Positions 1 to 8,808 of a stretch of 35,845 nucleotides of DNA are shown one piece after another (the stretch's first letter is position 1; every line of letters begins with the position of its first letter). Below the pieces are notes generated by a model. The model was given only the letters and a program-made list of their open reading frames with translations. It did no database searches and was not told the origin of the DNA. The DNA is from Alphaproteobacteria bacterium (GTDB lineage: Bacteria > Pseudomonadota > Alphaproteobacteria > Caulobacterales > Aquidulcibacteraceae), in the NCBI GenBank assembly GCA_018971945.1, contig JAGWZH010000021.1, positions 1-35,845 on the forward strand, given 5' to 3'. The translations under genes and the position numbers were made by a program.

Positions 1-32
1 GCATCGACCCCGAACGCGTGCGCGACCTTTAG
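1..32 (+). CDS. 3' end of an upstream gene (partial)
   Basis: The frame starting at base 3 stays open to a TAG at 30-32 and reads as a short hydrophilic tail ending in VRDL. The next gene starts 11 bases later on the same strand, so this is probably the end of the preceding gene of the polysaccharide operon. Too little is left to name it, and a random open frame of this length is possible. Confidence 0.35.
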   Translation, partial: IDPERVRDL

Positions 33-42
33 GGCCGCTGCG

Positions 43-1548
43 ATGGCGCCTCCCGACCCTGCCGAAACCATGACCAACAGCCCTGATCAGCCGTCGCGCC
101 ACGGCGGCGGGGCGATGGTGGGGTCTATCTTGGTGACGGCGGGGCGGGGGATCGCGCAGCTCTCCGCGCTGGTTTTGTTGATCATCGCTGCTCGGATCTT
201 GACGCCCGCCGAACTCGCCGCTTTCGGTCTTGTGTCGATTACTGTGATGGTCCTGCAGCACGCTGCAGAGACCGCCTGGTACGAGAAGGTCAGCGGTTGC
301 CGGCGCGATGCGCCAATTCCTCCCGAGTGTTTCTGGGCCGCCATCGCCTGCGGCGTGGCGGCTTCAGTCCTTGGCCTTTGTATCGCTGCGGGCATCCAGA
401 TCGCCACAGGCTCCGCCCATCACGCCCTGGTCATGGCGCTGCTCAGCCTCGTCGGCGCCCTTGGTCCTTTGGTTTGCGTCCAAACCGGCGTCCTGGCCCG
501 CGAAGAACGAATGGTGGGCTTCGGCGCGGCGAGCATTCTCGGCGAGGCGGCAGGGCTCGCCATCGGCGTCTATGGCCTCTTGAACGGCTGGAACATTTTC
601 GCCCTTGCCGCGCATCGTCTGACCACGATCAGCGTCATGGCCCTGGTGGCCTTCAGCCTGGCGCGCTGGCTGCCGGGGTTTCGCTGGCGCGCAGCCGAGG
701 TGCGCGATGTGTTCCGCTTTTATCTCAACCTCTTGAGCGCCCGAGCGGCCACCTTTGCGCATACCCTCGGGTCCGACTATCTGACCGCATTCTACCTGGG
801 CCTGACCGCCACAGGTCATTATCGAGCGGGAAACCGCATTTCGGGCTCCGCCGCAGAGCTGCTGACCGAGCCCGCAAAGATCATGGCGTGGTCCATCCTC
901 CCCAAGACCCGCCGCGGCGAGAACGCAGCGGCGGACGGCCCCAAAGCCGTCGCTTCTTTCATGCTCATCCTTCTGGCCCTCGCCGGGCCGGTCTTTCTGG
1001 GCTTGATGATGGTGGCCGAGCCGCTTGTTCATGTCATTTTGGGGCCTGGATGGGAGCCTGCTATCCTGGTGCTGGCGGTCTCCGCCGCCGCGCGCTTCGC
1101 GTCGGCCCCCCTTGTCGCCGTCGCCTATGGCGTCATGGGCATGGACAACGAGTTCCGTGCCATGACGCGCTTTACCGGTCTCATGCTGATCTCTTCGATC
1201 GGTTTTTTGGCTGCGGTCGGCTGGATGGGCCTTGTCTGGGTGCTCGCGGCTCAAGTGCTGGCGAGCGTTGTGACGGGCGCTGAGGCTCTGCGGCTCTGCG
1301 TCAAATATGGTAAGATTGACCTTTGCGCCATGGCGCCGGACATAGGCCGAATCGCCGTCTCCGTTGCGGTCATGGCGTTGGCCGTCTGGGCCGCTGACCA
1401 GATCTGGACTGGCCAGAGCGAGACTGTCCGCCTCCTCGCCATGGTCGCCGCTGGCGCCCTCGCCTACAGCGCGGCCCTGCTTGTGGCCCGGCCTGAACCC
1501 GCGCAGCTGGCGCTCGCTGCTTTCACCCGACGCGCCGCCCGGCGCTGA
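43..1548 (+). CDS. Wzx-type polysaccharide flippase (oligosaccharide flippase family)
   Basis: This 501-residue protein is almost entirely hydrophobic, with about 12-14 predicted membrane helices beginning near residue 25 after a short polar N-terminus. Length, helix pattern and the N-terminal GSILVTAGRGIAQL-type segment fit the polysaccharide-transporter (MOP/Wzx) superfamily, which flips lipid-linked oligosaccharide repeat units across the inner membrane. It lies directly upstream of a Wzy-like protein, a Wza-like exporter and a Wzc-like kinase, which supports that role. The ATG at 43 has AGGG about eight bases upstream; an in-frame ATG at 70 is an alternative start. The substrate cannot be read from the sequence. 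Confidence 0.8.
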   Translation: MAPPDPAETMTNSPDQPSRHGGGAMVGSILVTAGRGIAQLSALVLLIIAARILTPAELAAFGLVSITVMVLQHAAETAWYEKVSGCRRDAPIPPECFWAAIACGVAASVLGLCIAAGIQIATGSAHHALVMALLSLVGALGPLVCVQTGVLAREERMVGFGAASILGEAAGLAIGVYGLLNGWNIFALAAHRLTTISVMALVAFSLARWLPGFRWRAAEVRDVFRFYLNLLSARAATFAHTLGSDYLTAFYLGLTATGHYRAGNRISGSAAELLTEPAKIMAWSILPKTRRGENAAADGPKAVASFMLILLALAGPVFLGLMMVAEPLVHVILGPGWEPAILVLAVSAAARFASAPLVAVAYGVMGMDNEFRAMTRFTGLMLISSIGFLAAVGWMGLVWVLAAQVLASVVTGAEALRLCVKYGKIDLCAMAPDIGRIAVSVAVMALAVWAADQIWTGQSETVRLLAMVAAGALAYSAALLVARPEPAQLALAAFTRRAARR

Positions 1549-1772
1549 GGCGAGGCTGCCCCTTCCAACGGTGTCGGTTTCTGGGGCGTTTTTCAACCCA
1601 CGATCCATCCCAGCCTGGCGAACGCGGGTCGCGGCTTTATCCGGCTTCGCGCGCAGCGTTGACGCAGGGGCCGCCAAGAGTGCAGTGCGGAGGACGAAGA
1701 TCCTTCTGGGCGAGCTTGAAGTCCGCCACAAGCCCAAGACGGTGAGGGGCAAGCCGGAGGAAAGACGATTTT

Positions 1773-3191
1773 ATGACCACGATCTGGTTAGGGGTGGGGT
1801 TGGCGCTGGCGGGGATCGTGATGATCGGTCCGCTCCGTTGGGCCATGGCCATCGCCGCCCTGACCCTGCCCATGGCGGCCACCATGGTGTTCGCCATGGG
1901 CGCCGACCCAATCACCTTGCCGGTTCTTACCACCCTGGCCTTTTGTTTGCGACACGCGACGACCCTGGTGACCAAGCCCCAGCGCGAAATCTTTTTGGGT
2001 CTCATCGCCCGCGAATGGCCATTGGTAGCCCTGGTCGGCTACGCCCTGGTCTCGGGAATGTTGTTCCCTCGTCTGTTCGCGGGCATGACCGTGGTGCCGG
2101 CCCAAGACATGGCCCGCGATGGGTTCGCCATTCTAGGACCCCACCTCGTCAGCGTCCCCCAAATGGGCTATTTTTTAGTTGGCGGGTATTTCTACATTGC
2201 GCTCCGCCAGTCGATTACACGGCTTGGCCCGATGCCCCTGGTCGTCGGCGGCGTGATCCAGACCTTGGCTTTCGGCGGCATGGGCTTCATGCAAGCCATT
2301 CTCGGCCTTGTCGGCGTAGAGTTTCCTGTCGATTGGTTGGTGACCAACACCCATTACGCGCTGCTCGCCAATGTTGAGGCTGCAGGCTTTGTCCGCGTGA
2401 CCGCGGGTTTTGTGGAGGCTTCCTCTTGGGCTGGCTGGGCCGCCGGGCCGTTGGCGTTCTGCTACGCGCTCTTCATCAATCGCGTGGCGGCGCTGCCCGC
2501 TTTGCTGGCGGGCGCCGCCCTTGCCGCCGCCATGCTGTTGTCGACCTCCAGCTCCGCCTATGCAGGATTGTTCGTTTTGTCCGTCATCGCGGTCGCCCAT
2601 GTCCTTATCGATCCAAGTCCTGCGCGGCGGTCGCGCGGGCTGATGGTGTTGGCCGCTGGCGCAGGCGTTTTCGGTGCGGCGGCGGGTCTCATTTTGGCTG
2701 CCGACCCCGGCCAGGGTTTCTTGGGCGACCTGCGCATGATGCTGGAGGAAATGACGATCCGGAAGCAATACTCTCTCTCCGCGATCGAGCGGGGCAAGAT
2801 GGCGCAAGTCGGCTTCCAAGCCGGACTCGACACCTTTGGACTTGGCGCTGGCTTCGGCACGGTCCGCGCTTCGGGCATCATCGCCACATTGTTCGGCGCC
2901 GTCGGCTTGCCAGGACTGATCCTCTTCGCCGTCTTTGTAGCGATGGCGGCGCGGATCCTGATCGTACGCCCTCGAACCCGCCAAGACGCCATCCGTTTCG
3001 CGGCAGGCTTCGCTTTTATGTCAGCCCTCGGCCCACTGGTGGTCTCAGGGGTCGGCCTCGATCTCACCAACATGATTTGGGTGTACGCCGCCATTGCCCG
3101 CACCCACTGGACCTCCAACGCCGAAGCCGCCCGCGGCACGGCGCCCTCAATCCCCCCCTCTGACTCAGCGCCCGCCGAAGCCGGCGCCTGA
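1773..3191 (+). CDS. O-antigen polymerase/ligase-like membrane protein (Wzy-like)
   Basis: This is a 472-residue multi-spanning membrane protein with about 10-12 hydrophobic segments and a larger polar loop in the middle to C-terminal half (around residues 305-365), a layout typical of Wzy polymerases and WaaL ligases. Those enzymes polymerise or transfer lipid-linked sugar units on the periplasmic face of the inner membrane. Primary-sequence identity in this family is low, so the call rests on topology and on its place between the flippase and the export genes. The ATG at 1773 follows a GGAGG-containing ribosome site at about 1756. The C-terminus is polar and proline-rich. A second protein of this general type lies at 9456-10673 on the other strand, so which is polymerase and which is ligase is open. 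Confidence 0.65.
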   Translation: MTTIWLGVGLALAGIVMIGPLRWAMAIAALTLPMAATMVFAMGADPITLPVLTTLAFCLRHATTLVTKPQREIFLGLIAREWPLVALVGYALVSGMLFPRLFAGMTVVPAQDMARDGFAILGPHLVSVPQMGYFLVGGYFYIALRQSITRLGPMPLVVGGVIQTLAFGGMGFMQAILGLVGVEFPVDWLVTNTHYALLANVEAAGFVRVTAGFVEASSWAGWAAGPLAFCYALFINRVAALPALLAGAALAAAMLLSTSSSAYAGLFVLSVIAVAHVLIDPSPARRSRGLMVLAAGAGVFGAAAGLILAADPGQGFLGDLRMMLEEMTIRKQYSLSAIERGKMAQVGFQAGLDTFGLGAGFGTVRASGIIATLFGAVGLPGLILFAVFVAMAARILIVRPRTRQDAIRFAAGFAFMSALGPLVVSGVGLDLTNMIWVYAAIARTHWTSNAEAARGTAPSIPPSDSAPAEAGA

Positions 3192-3215
3192 CAAGAGGAT
3201 CCCAAAGCAGCGCCC

Positions 3216-3962
3216 ATGTTCGGCCGTTCCTCCCGCCTCAAGCCGCAAACGCCTTGAGGGCCAGCGCTTGACGCGGTGGGCGATATCCATGGCCGTCCTC
3301 ACCTTTTGGAGCGTCTTTTATGGGCGATCCGCGAAGACCACGAAGCCAATCCGCCGCGCCTGGAGCCTGCTGCGCTCATTGTGTTTGACGACGATATCGA
3401 TCGGGGCCGTCAGTCCGCCGGGGTTGTCGATCGCCTCGTGTGCGATGAATGGACGCCGTTTCGGCCTCGCTTCTTGAAGGGCCACCACGGAACCGCCTTG
3501 CTGAGCTTCTGGAACGGCCAGAGACCGGCCCTGCCGTTATCCCCTTCGGGAGGCGGAGAGCCTGCGCGCCGAAGGGATCGCCGCACCCTCGCTGCCCGCT
3601 CGCGCGCGCGATTAGCGAGGAACAGCCGCCGCTCTGCACACCCCTCTACCCTTCGATCAAGAGCGGTTTTCCAAAGACTAGGGGTCCTATGCTCGTTACG
3701 GCGACGACGTCTTCGATCATGCGGGGCTCAGACCGGGCGAACCTCTGCAGGTCCAGACCGAACGAGACATGCAGCCCATTGGCGAGCCCGTCTGAAAGGC
3801 GCGCTACCCGTTCCCCTTCACAATTGTGCACGGTCATACCCCGTTGACGCCGCCGACGCGAAACACGCCCCTATCGCTCTCGATACGGGCGCATTTGTCA
3901 CCGACCGATTGAGTGCTGTTCGCCTGGAAGGGGAAAACGCGAGCTTTTTGAACACGCGAGGC
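3216..3962 (+). pseudogene. Decayed serine/threonine-type metallophosphatase
   Basis: Pieces of one calcineurin-like (PPP-type) metallophosphatase lie in order but in different frames. An ATG at 3216, preceded by AGAGGA, opens a frame stopped by TGA at 3255-3257. The same frame continues with VGDIHGR near 3276, then IDRG after a damaged GD motif (VFDDDIDRG where the family has LGDxxDRG), then KGHHG where the family has KGNHE. The homology then changes frame and continues in frame 1 with ESLRAEGIAAPS, a TAG at 3613, a TAG at 3679, HAGLRPGEPLQ, a TGA at 3793 and IVHGHTP near 3833. It returns to frame 0 for ALDTGAFVTDRLSAVRLEGE. At least three stops, at least two frameshifts and altered metal ligands show a dead gene. 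It sits between a Wzy-like and a Wza-like gene; related phosphatases elsewhere accompany polysaccharide genes. The 3' end is approximate. Confidence 0.85.
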
Positions 3963-4035
3963 GTTGGCGTGGGCAAATCTGGAAGTAAGGTGTCAAGCGG
4001 GAGGCTGACAGCGACGCTCAAGGGGTGGTTCCGCA

Positions 4036-5142
4036 ATGGACATGAAGACCGACCATACCGACCCAATCTGGATGACCGCGCACCGCGGCTTTGTAATGGC
4101 CTTGTCTGCGGTTTTGGTTTTCCTGACGATGATGTCTTGGGCCAGCGCCCAGCAGACCCGACCTCAATGGCGAGGCTGGCAGGCTACGCAGACCCAGGAG
4201 GATCGCGTGGGCGAACTGCCATCGCCCCCCGCTTCGGACACAGCCTCTTCGGCCTCACCCGCCTTGGCCCCACCCGCCTTGGCCCCACCCCCCTTGGCCC
4301 CACCCGCCTTGGCCCCACCCCCCTTGGCCCCACCCCCCTTGGCCCCACCCCCCTTGGCCTCCGCCCGGGAAGGCGCGGCGAACGGCGCGCTCGTGAGTGC
4401 CGCTGGAAGTCCCGATCCCGCCCTACAATCGCCCCCCATGGTCGAGCCGTCGCGCTTCCAGCCCGGGGAATATGTCCTCGGCGTTGGCGACCGTCTCCGC
4501 ATCATTGTCTTCGGCGAAGAGGATTTGTCGGGCGAGTTCGTGGTCGACTCCACTGGCCGAGTTTCGTTTCCTTTGATCGGCGAAATTCCCGCCGCCCTGT
4601 CCTCGGTCAGCGAGTTCCAATCTCGGGTCGAAGAGGCCTTGCGCGAAGGCTATCTCAACGATCCGCGGGTCAGCGCCGAGGTGTTAAACTTCAGACCGTT
4701 CTACATCTTGGGCGAGGTTCAGCGGCCTGGGGAGTACCCATTCAATAACGGTTTGACCGTGCTGAACGCGGTGGCGACTGCTGGCGGCTTCACCCCGCTC
4801 GCCAACCAAACACGCGTCTTCATCAAACCTGCAGGCGAGGGGCGCGAGGAGGAAATCGCACTTTCACCGGCCACTCCTGTGGCGCCGGGCGACACTATTC
4901 GCATTGGCAAAGGCGCTTTCTATATACTCGGCGAGGTTACGCGCCCTGGTGAGTACCCCTTCAGCGAAGGCATGACCGTGTTGAACGCGGTCGCCACTGC
5001 GGGCGGCTTCACCTACCGCGCCAACCAGGGGCGCGTTTTCATCCAAAGAGAAGGCGCCGACCGCGAGCAGACCCTACGCTTGGAGCCTAATCTGCGTATC
5101 GAAGCGGGCGACACGATCCGGATCGGGGAGCGTTTCTTCTAA
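4036..5142 (+). CDS. Wza-type polysaccharide export protein with two SLBB domains
   Basis: This 368-residue protein has an N-terminal polar stretch, a hydrophobic signal segment (about residues 20-38, ending ASA-QQ), and a proline/alanine linker of seven five-residue repeats (75-109). A Poly_export domain follows from about 145 (EYVLGVGDRLRI, then GEEDLSGEF), and then two SLBB domains at 222-291 and 295-364. Wza-type proteins form the periplasm-to-outer-membrane channel for capsule, holdfast or exopolysaccharide. No lipobox Cys is visible after the signal, unlike E. coli Wza, but many alphaproteobacterial homologues also lack it. The next genes encode an outer-membrane barrel and the Wzc-like partner, matching an HfsD-HfsA-like arrangement. 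The two SLBB copies are 47/70 identical, suggesting recent internal duplication. Confidence 0.9.
   Translation: MDMKTDHTDPIWMTAHRGFVMALSAVLVFLTMMSWASAQQTRPQWRGWQATQTQEDRVGELPSPPASDTASSASPALAPPALAPPPLAPPALAPPPLAPPPLAPPPLASAREGAANGALVSAAGSPDPALQSPPMVEPSRFQPGEYVLGVGDRLRIIVFGEEDLSGEFVVDSTGRVSFPLIGEIPAALSSVSEFQSRVEEALREGYLNDPRVSAEVLNFRPFYILGEVQRPGEYPFNNGLTVLNAVATAGGFTPLANQTRVFIKPAGEGREEEIALSPATPVAPGDTIRIGKGAFYILGEVTRPGEYPFSEGMTVLNAVATAGGFTYRANQGRVFIQREGADREQTLRLEPNLRIEAGDTIRIGERFF
4258..4362 (+). repeat. Seven tandem 15-bp units coding a Pro-Ala-Leu linker
   Basis: Seven consecutive 15-base units of the form CCC-SCC-TTG-GCC-CCA encode P(A/P)LAP repeats, the last ending in Ser. Units differ almost only at one base, which switches an Ala codon to a Pro codon. 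The array lies between the signal segment and the export domain of the Wza-like protein and probably forms an extended, flexible linker. Such in-frame arrays can gain or lose units by slippage without breaking the frame. Confidence 0.95.
4699..5127 (+). repeat. Tandem duplication of an SLBB-coding segment (2 x 210 bp)
   Basis: Bases 4699-4908 and 4918-5127 encode two 70-residue SLBB copies separated by three residues. Hand alignment without gaps gives 47 of 70 identical residues, including an identical run VLNAVATAGGF and identical GDTIRIG ends. The similarity is also clear at the DNA level (for example around GAACGCGGT). The most divergent part is the surface strand around residues 50-60 of each copy. 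Confidence 0.9.
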
Positions 5143-5284
5143 AAAGCTTGCGCCGTTGACCTGAACAGCAGGCTTTCCCCATCGCCGCGTATGCGCTTGC
5201 GTCCCGAGCCCGCGCGTGGCCGATCGGATCGCGAAAGCCGCGCGAGGGCCCTGCCGCACGCGGCGACGTTTTGGGGAACCTGTC

Positions 5285-6559
5285 ATGAAACGCCTTTTGC
5301 TTCTGGCCGCGAGCGTGGCCGCTCTTAATCTGGCCATGGCGCCGTCTGGTTTCGCGCAGGAAGCGTCCCCAGGGTTCGATCGCGGCCGCAACCAGTCTGT
5401 GAACGAGCGTCCCCGCCCCGAGTTCGACCCCATGGGTGTGCAGTTTCGCGCCTGGATGCTGCGCCCTGAATTGGTCGCTGAGGTGGGACAAACAAACAAT
5501 GTCTTTGCTGAAGACAGCAATGAAGACTCCGATACCTATATCAGCCTGCGTCCGCGTTTGCAGGGCGAGACCACGTGGTCGCGACACGGCGCGCGCTTTG
5601 CTGTCGGCGCGGAGCGCGCGGCCTTCAACGACACGACCAATAACAACGAGTTTTCGCCCTATGCCGAAGGCGAGCTCAGGTTGGACATCGGCCGCGATGG
5701 CGCAATTTCGGTTGGCGGTCGCAGAGCCAATGACAGCGAGGGCAGGACCTCGCCCGATCAACCTGCCGCGGCTGAATCGCCGGTGGAGTTTGATGTGAAC
5801 GAGGTGTCCGTGGCGGCCCGCTACACCTTCAATCGCGTCCGAGTGAGCGCGCGCGCCGCGGCCCGCGATCTTGATTTCCAGGACGCGAAGACCCCGGGCG
5901 GCGTGACCCTGGACCAGGACGATCGAGACCGGACCGAACGCGAGTTCTCGGTACGCGGAGAATGGGCCCTCTCTCCGAGCGTCGCCCTTGTCGCTGAAGC
6001 CGGAGCCAATACGCGGGAATATGATCTCAATCCGCCAGCAGTGGCGGTCAATCGTGAATCCAATGGGCGCTCTTACGCGGTCGGCGCGAATTTCGATGTG
6101 ACACGGCTAGCCCGCGGCGAAGTGACCGTGGGCTATCTCGAGCAGGAATTCAAAGACGTCTCTATCGGAGACATCAATGGCCTCGCTCTCAACGCCCGCC
6201 TCGACTGGTTCCCTACGGACCGCACCACTGTGGGCTTCACCGCGAACCGCAGCATCGCCGAAACCGGCCTGACGACGACGGCAGGCGCCGAGCAAAGCAC
6301 GCTCAGCGTACGTGTGGACCATGAATTGAGGCGCAATGTCATCGTCTCGGCCGCACTGTCCGGTGGGTCCCGCGACTACCAAGGCATAGATCGCCAGGAT
6401 GATTTGCGCCGAGGCGAACTCAGCGTTCGCTATCTCGTCAATCGCCGGGCTGAACTGCGCGCGGGCTATGTCGTGGAAAGCCAATCCTCAGGCGGGGCCG
6501 CCCGTGATCGGGACTTCGATGTCGGGACAGGTTTTGTCGCTCTCGCGTTGAGATTGTGA
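5285..6559 (+). CDS. Outer-membrane beta-barrel protein of the polysaccharide locus
   Basis: The ATG at 5285 follows GGGGAA and opens a clear signal peptide (MKRLLLLAASVAALNLAMAP..., cleaved near FAQ-EA), so this start is preferred to an upstream in-frame one at 5216. The mature 400-residue part is rich in alternating polar/hydrophobic stretches with aromatic ends and no hydrophobic helices, and it ends in the beta-strand-like FVALALRL, typical of outer-membrane barrels. It resembles the beta-barrel family (BBP2-like) often found beside polysaccharide export genes in alphaproteobacteria. With its position between wza-like and wzc-like genes, a role in passage or anchoring of the polymer at the outer membrane is inferred, not shown. 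Confidence 0.8.
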   Translation: MKRLLLLAASVAALNLAMAPSGFAQEASPGFDRGRNQSVNERPRPEFDPMGVQFRAWMLRPELVAEVGQTNNVFAEDSNEDSDTYISLRPRLQGETTWSRHGARFAVGAERAAFNDTTNNNEFSPYAEGELRLDIGRDGAISVGGRRANDSEGRTSPDQPAAAESPVEFDVNEVSVAARYTFNRVRVSARAAARDLDFQDAKTPGGVTLDQDDRDRTEREFSVRGEWALSPSVALVAEAGANTREYDLNPPAVAVNRESNGRSYAVGANFDVTRLARGEVTVGYLEQEFKDVSIGDINGLALNARLDWFPTDRTTVGFTANRSIAETGLTTTAGAEQSTLSVRVDHELRRNVIVSAALSGGSRDYQGIDRQDDLRRGELSVRYLVNRRAELRAGYVVESQSSGGAARDRDFDVGTGFVALALRL

Positions 6560-6609
6560 GTTAAGATTTTCTTTATCATGGTGTACGGAGGAGGGGCGGA
6601 GCTTCAAAA

Positions 6610-8808
6610 ATGGCCGACACAGGCGCACGCAGTTTCGACCTGACTGAGCCCTTGTCTCTGGGAGACCAGAACGGCGAGGACAGCGGCGGCCTGAGGCGGA
6701 TCATCGAGGCGTTTCAACGTCGCCTTTGGGTGTTCCTGCTGATCGCCGGAGCGACCCTTTTCGTCGTGTTGCTTTTTACGCTCACCGCGACCCGTCAATA
6801 TACCGCCACCGCCGATGTGCAGCTCGACGTGCGCAACACCCAACTCGTCGAACGCAATATGGAGGTCTTCGAGGGCCTCACCACCGAAAGCGTCATGATC
6901 GACACGGAAACGGAAGTCATGCGCTCGGCCGCACTCGCCGCCAGGGTGGTTGATGCGCTGAACTTGACCCAAGACCCTGCTTTCGCCCCGATCGGCGGGC
7001 CAAGCCTTGGACAACGTGTGCAGAATTTTTTCTTCGGCGGCGGCGAAAGGATGCAGGACGAAGAAGCGATCCGCGCCGTCACCATAGAGAACCTGCGTGA
7101 GCATGTGGACATTCGTCGTCACGGCATGACCTTGATCATCCGTGTTTCCGCCACTTTGCCGGACGCCGCCCGCGCCGCCGAAGTGGCCAATGCGTTTGCT
7201 GAGAATTACCTCACAATGCAGTTGGAAACGAAATACGAGACGATCCGCGCCGCCAACGAATTCATCGCCACCCGCCTCGCGGTCCTGCGCGAAGAAGTGT
7301 TGGAAAAAGAAAGATTGGTGGAGGAGGAACGCGCCCGGGCTGGTCTCCTGTCCGCCGAGGGCGCCACGCTCACAGAGCAAGCGATGACCGGCCTCCAGGC
7401 CGAAGTCGGTCGCGCCGAGGCTGATCTAGCGGCCGCCCAGGCCCGCCTCCAAGGCGTACAGGCGGGCGAAACGTCGGCCGAAGCTTTGGGCAGCGCGGTG
7501 GTGGGCAATCTCCGCGCCCAACAGGCCGAGCTCGCCCGCCAACGTGCGGTGCTCTCCAACCGCTACGGCGCCCGTCACCCCGAGATGCAGCGGGTCGAGC
7601 GCGAGATAGCTGATCTGGACGCACGGATCGCAGAGGAGATCGCCCGTATCACAGAAAATCTTCGCACCGAGGTGCGGATCGCCCAGCAAAGGCTCAATTC
7701 GATCCGCGGAAACATCAATAATCAGCAGACCTCACTGGTTCGCAATAACCGCGACTCCGTGCGCCTCCGTGATTTGGAGCGCGACGCCGACGCCAGCCGC
7801 ACCACCTATGAAGGGTTCCTCGCTCGCTTCAGGCAGGTTGCTGAGACCAGCGGCATCGAGCGGCCCGACGCCCGGGTGATTTCCCAAGCCGCACCACCGC
7901 TTGGTCCTTCCACGCCCAACACCAGGCTGAATCTCCTGATGGGCGTAATCCTCGGCGCAGCCTTGGGCGCTGTCGGGGTGTTTCTGGTCGAGGCGCTCGA
8001 GCAATCCTTGCGGACCCCGGAAGACGTGAAGGCGCGGCTGGGCCTGCCATGGGTCGGCTCAGTGCCTTTTCTCGATCGCCGGGCGCGTACGATCGACGGC
8101 GAGCTTTTGTCGCCCGAAGATTTCGTCGTCAAACGCCCGTTGTCCGCTTTCGGAGAAGCCTTGCGAACCATCCGCGCGAGCGTGTTTTTCGCTAATCCGG
8201 ATCGACGGGTCAAAGTGCTTGCAGTCACCTCCGCTCTGCCTGACGAAGGAAAAACGACCCTTTCAATCGGCCTTGCGCGGATCTCCGCCCTGGCAGGATC
8301 AAAGACAGTGCTTGTCGATTGCGACCTGCGGCGCCGCTCAGCCACGCATTCCTTGGGCCTTGAAGCCGAGAAGGGCCTCACCGAGGTTCTGTTCCGGACA
8401 GCGACCCTTAATGAGGTGATTCAAAAAGACCCCTCCACGGGGGTCGACGTGGTGCCTCTCGCCCAAGCCGAATTTACGCCGCGCGATCTTTTTGGCTCCG
8501 AGGCCATGCGGTCCCTGCTAGACGCGCTCCGCGCCCGCTATGACGTGATCATTCTGGACAACGCCCCGGTCATGCCGATCGCCGACTCCCGTGTTCTGGC
8601 GGGGCAGGCGGACGCGGTCCTCCTCGTCGCCCGTTGGGGCAGCACCCCAGCCTCCATTGTGCGCGCCGCCGCCGAGCGCATCCGAGCCCATGGCGGCCGG
8701 ATCAGCGGCGTTGTGCTGGAAGCGGTGGAGTCCGGCCTCGTTTCCCGGCTTCTCTATGATAAAAACGATTACTACTCCGAACTCTACCACACCTATTATA
8801 TCAGCTGA
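6610..8808 (+). CDS. Wzc-like polysaccharide co-polymerase / tyrosine autokinase
   Basis: This is a 732-residue protein. Residues about 35-60 are the first membrane helix, followed by a Wzz domain, a long coiled-coil periplasmic part with a GNVR-type segment (about 230-430), and a second helix near 440-460. A BY-kinase domain follows: Walker A at about 541-551 (LPDEGKTT), Walker A' near 567 (VLVDCDLRR) and Walker B near 646 (VIILDNAPV). The C-terminus carries a tyrosine cluster (six Tyr in the last 18 residues, YYSELYHTYY), the usual autophosphorylation site. It controls chain length and export with the Wza partner. The ATG at 6610 follows a GGAGGAGG stretch near 6588 and a closer GGAG at about 6598. 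Kinase and co-polymerase domains are in one polypeptide. Confidence 0.93.
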   Translation: MADTGARSFDLTEPLSLGDQNGEDSGGLRRIIEAFQRRLWVFLLIAGATLFVVLLFTLTATRQYTATADVQLDVRNTQLVERNMEVFEGLTTESVMIDTETEVMRSAALAARVVDALNLTQDPAFAPIGGPSLGQRVQNFFFGGGERMQDEEAIRAVTIENLREHVDIRRHGMTLIIRVSATLPDAARAAEVANAFAENYLTMQLETKYETIRAANEFIATRLAVLREEVLEKERLVEEERARAGLLSAEGATLTEQAMTGLQAEVGRAEADLAAAQARLQGVQAGETSAEALGSAVVGNLRAQQAELARQRAVLSNRYGARHPEMQRVEREIADLDARIAEEIARITENLRTEVRIAQQRLNSIRGNINNQQTSLVRNNRDSVRLRDLERDADASRTTYEGFLARFRQVAETSGIERPDARVISQAAPPLGPSTPNTRLNLLMGVILGAALGAVGVFLVEALEQSLRTPEDVKARLGLPWVGSVPFLDRRARTIDGELLSPEDFVVKRPLSAFGEALRTIRASVFFANPDRRVKVLAVTSALPDEGKTTLSIGLARISALAGSKTVLVDCDLRRRSATHSLGLEAEKGLTEVLFRTATLNEVIQKDPSTGVDVVPLAQAEFTPRDLFGSEAMRSLLDALRARYDVIILDNAPVMPIADSRVLAGQADAVLLVARWGSTPASIVRAAAERIRAHGGRISGVVLEAVESGLVSRLLYDKNDYYSELYHTYYIS

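Noticed and set aside
364-1752. Long minus-strand open frame opposite the flippase gene
   Set aside because: Its product is low-complexity (rich in Gly, Arg, His, Gln) with no motifs, while the plus strand encodes a coherent membrane protein.
3276-4748. A 490-codon open frame across the phosphatase remnant and the export gene
   Set aside because: Only its first and middle parts show phosphatase similarity; from about 3963 it runs out of frame over the well-supported export gene, so its length is an effect of GC-rich DNA.
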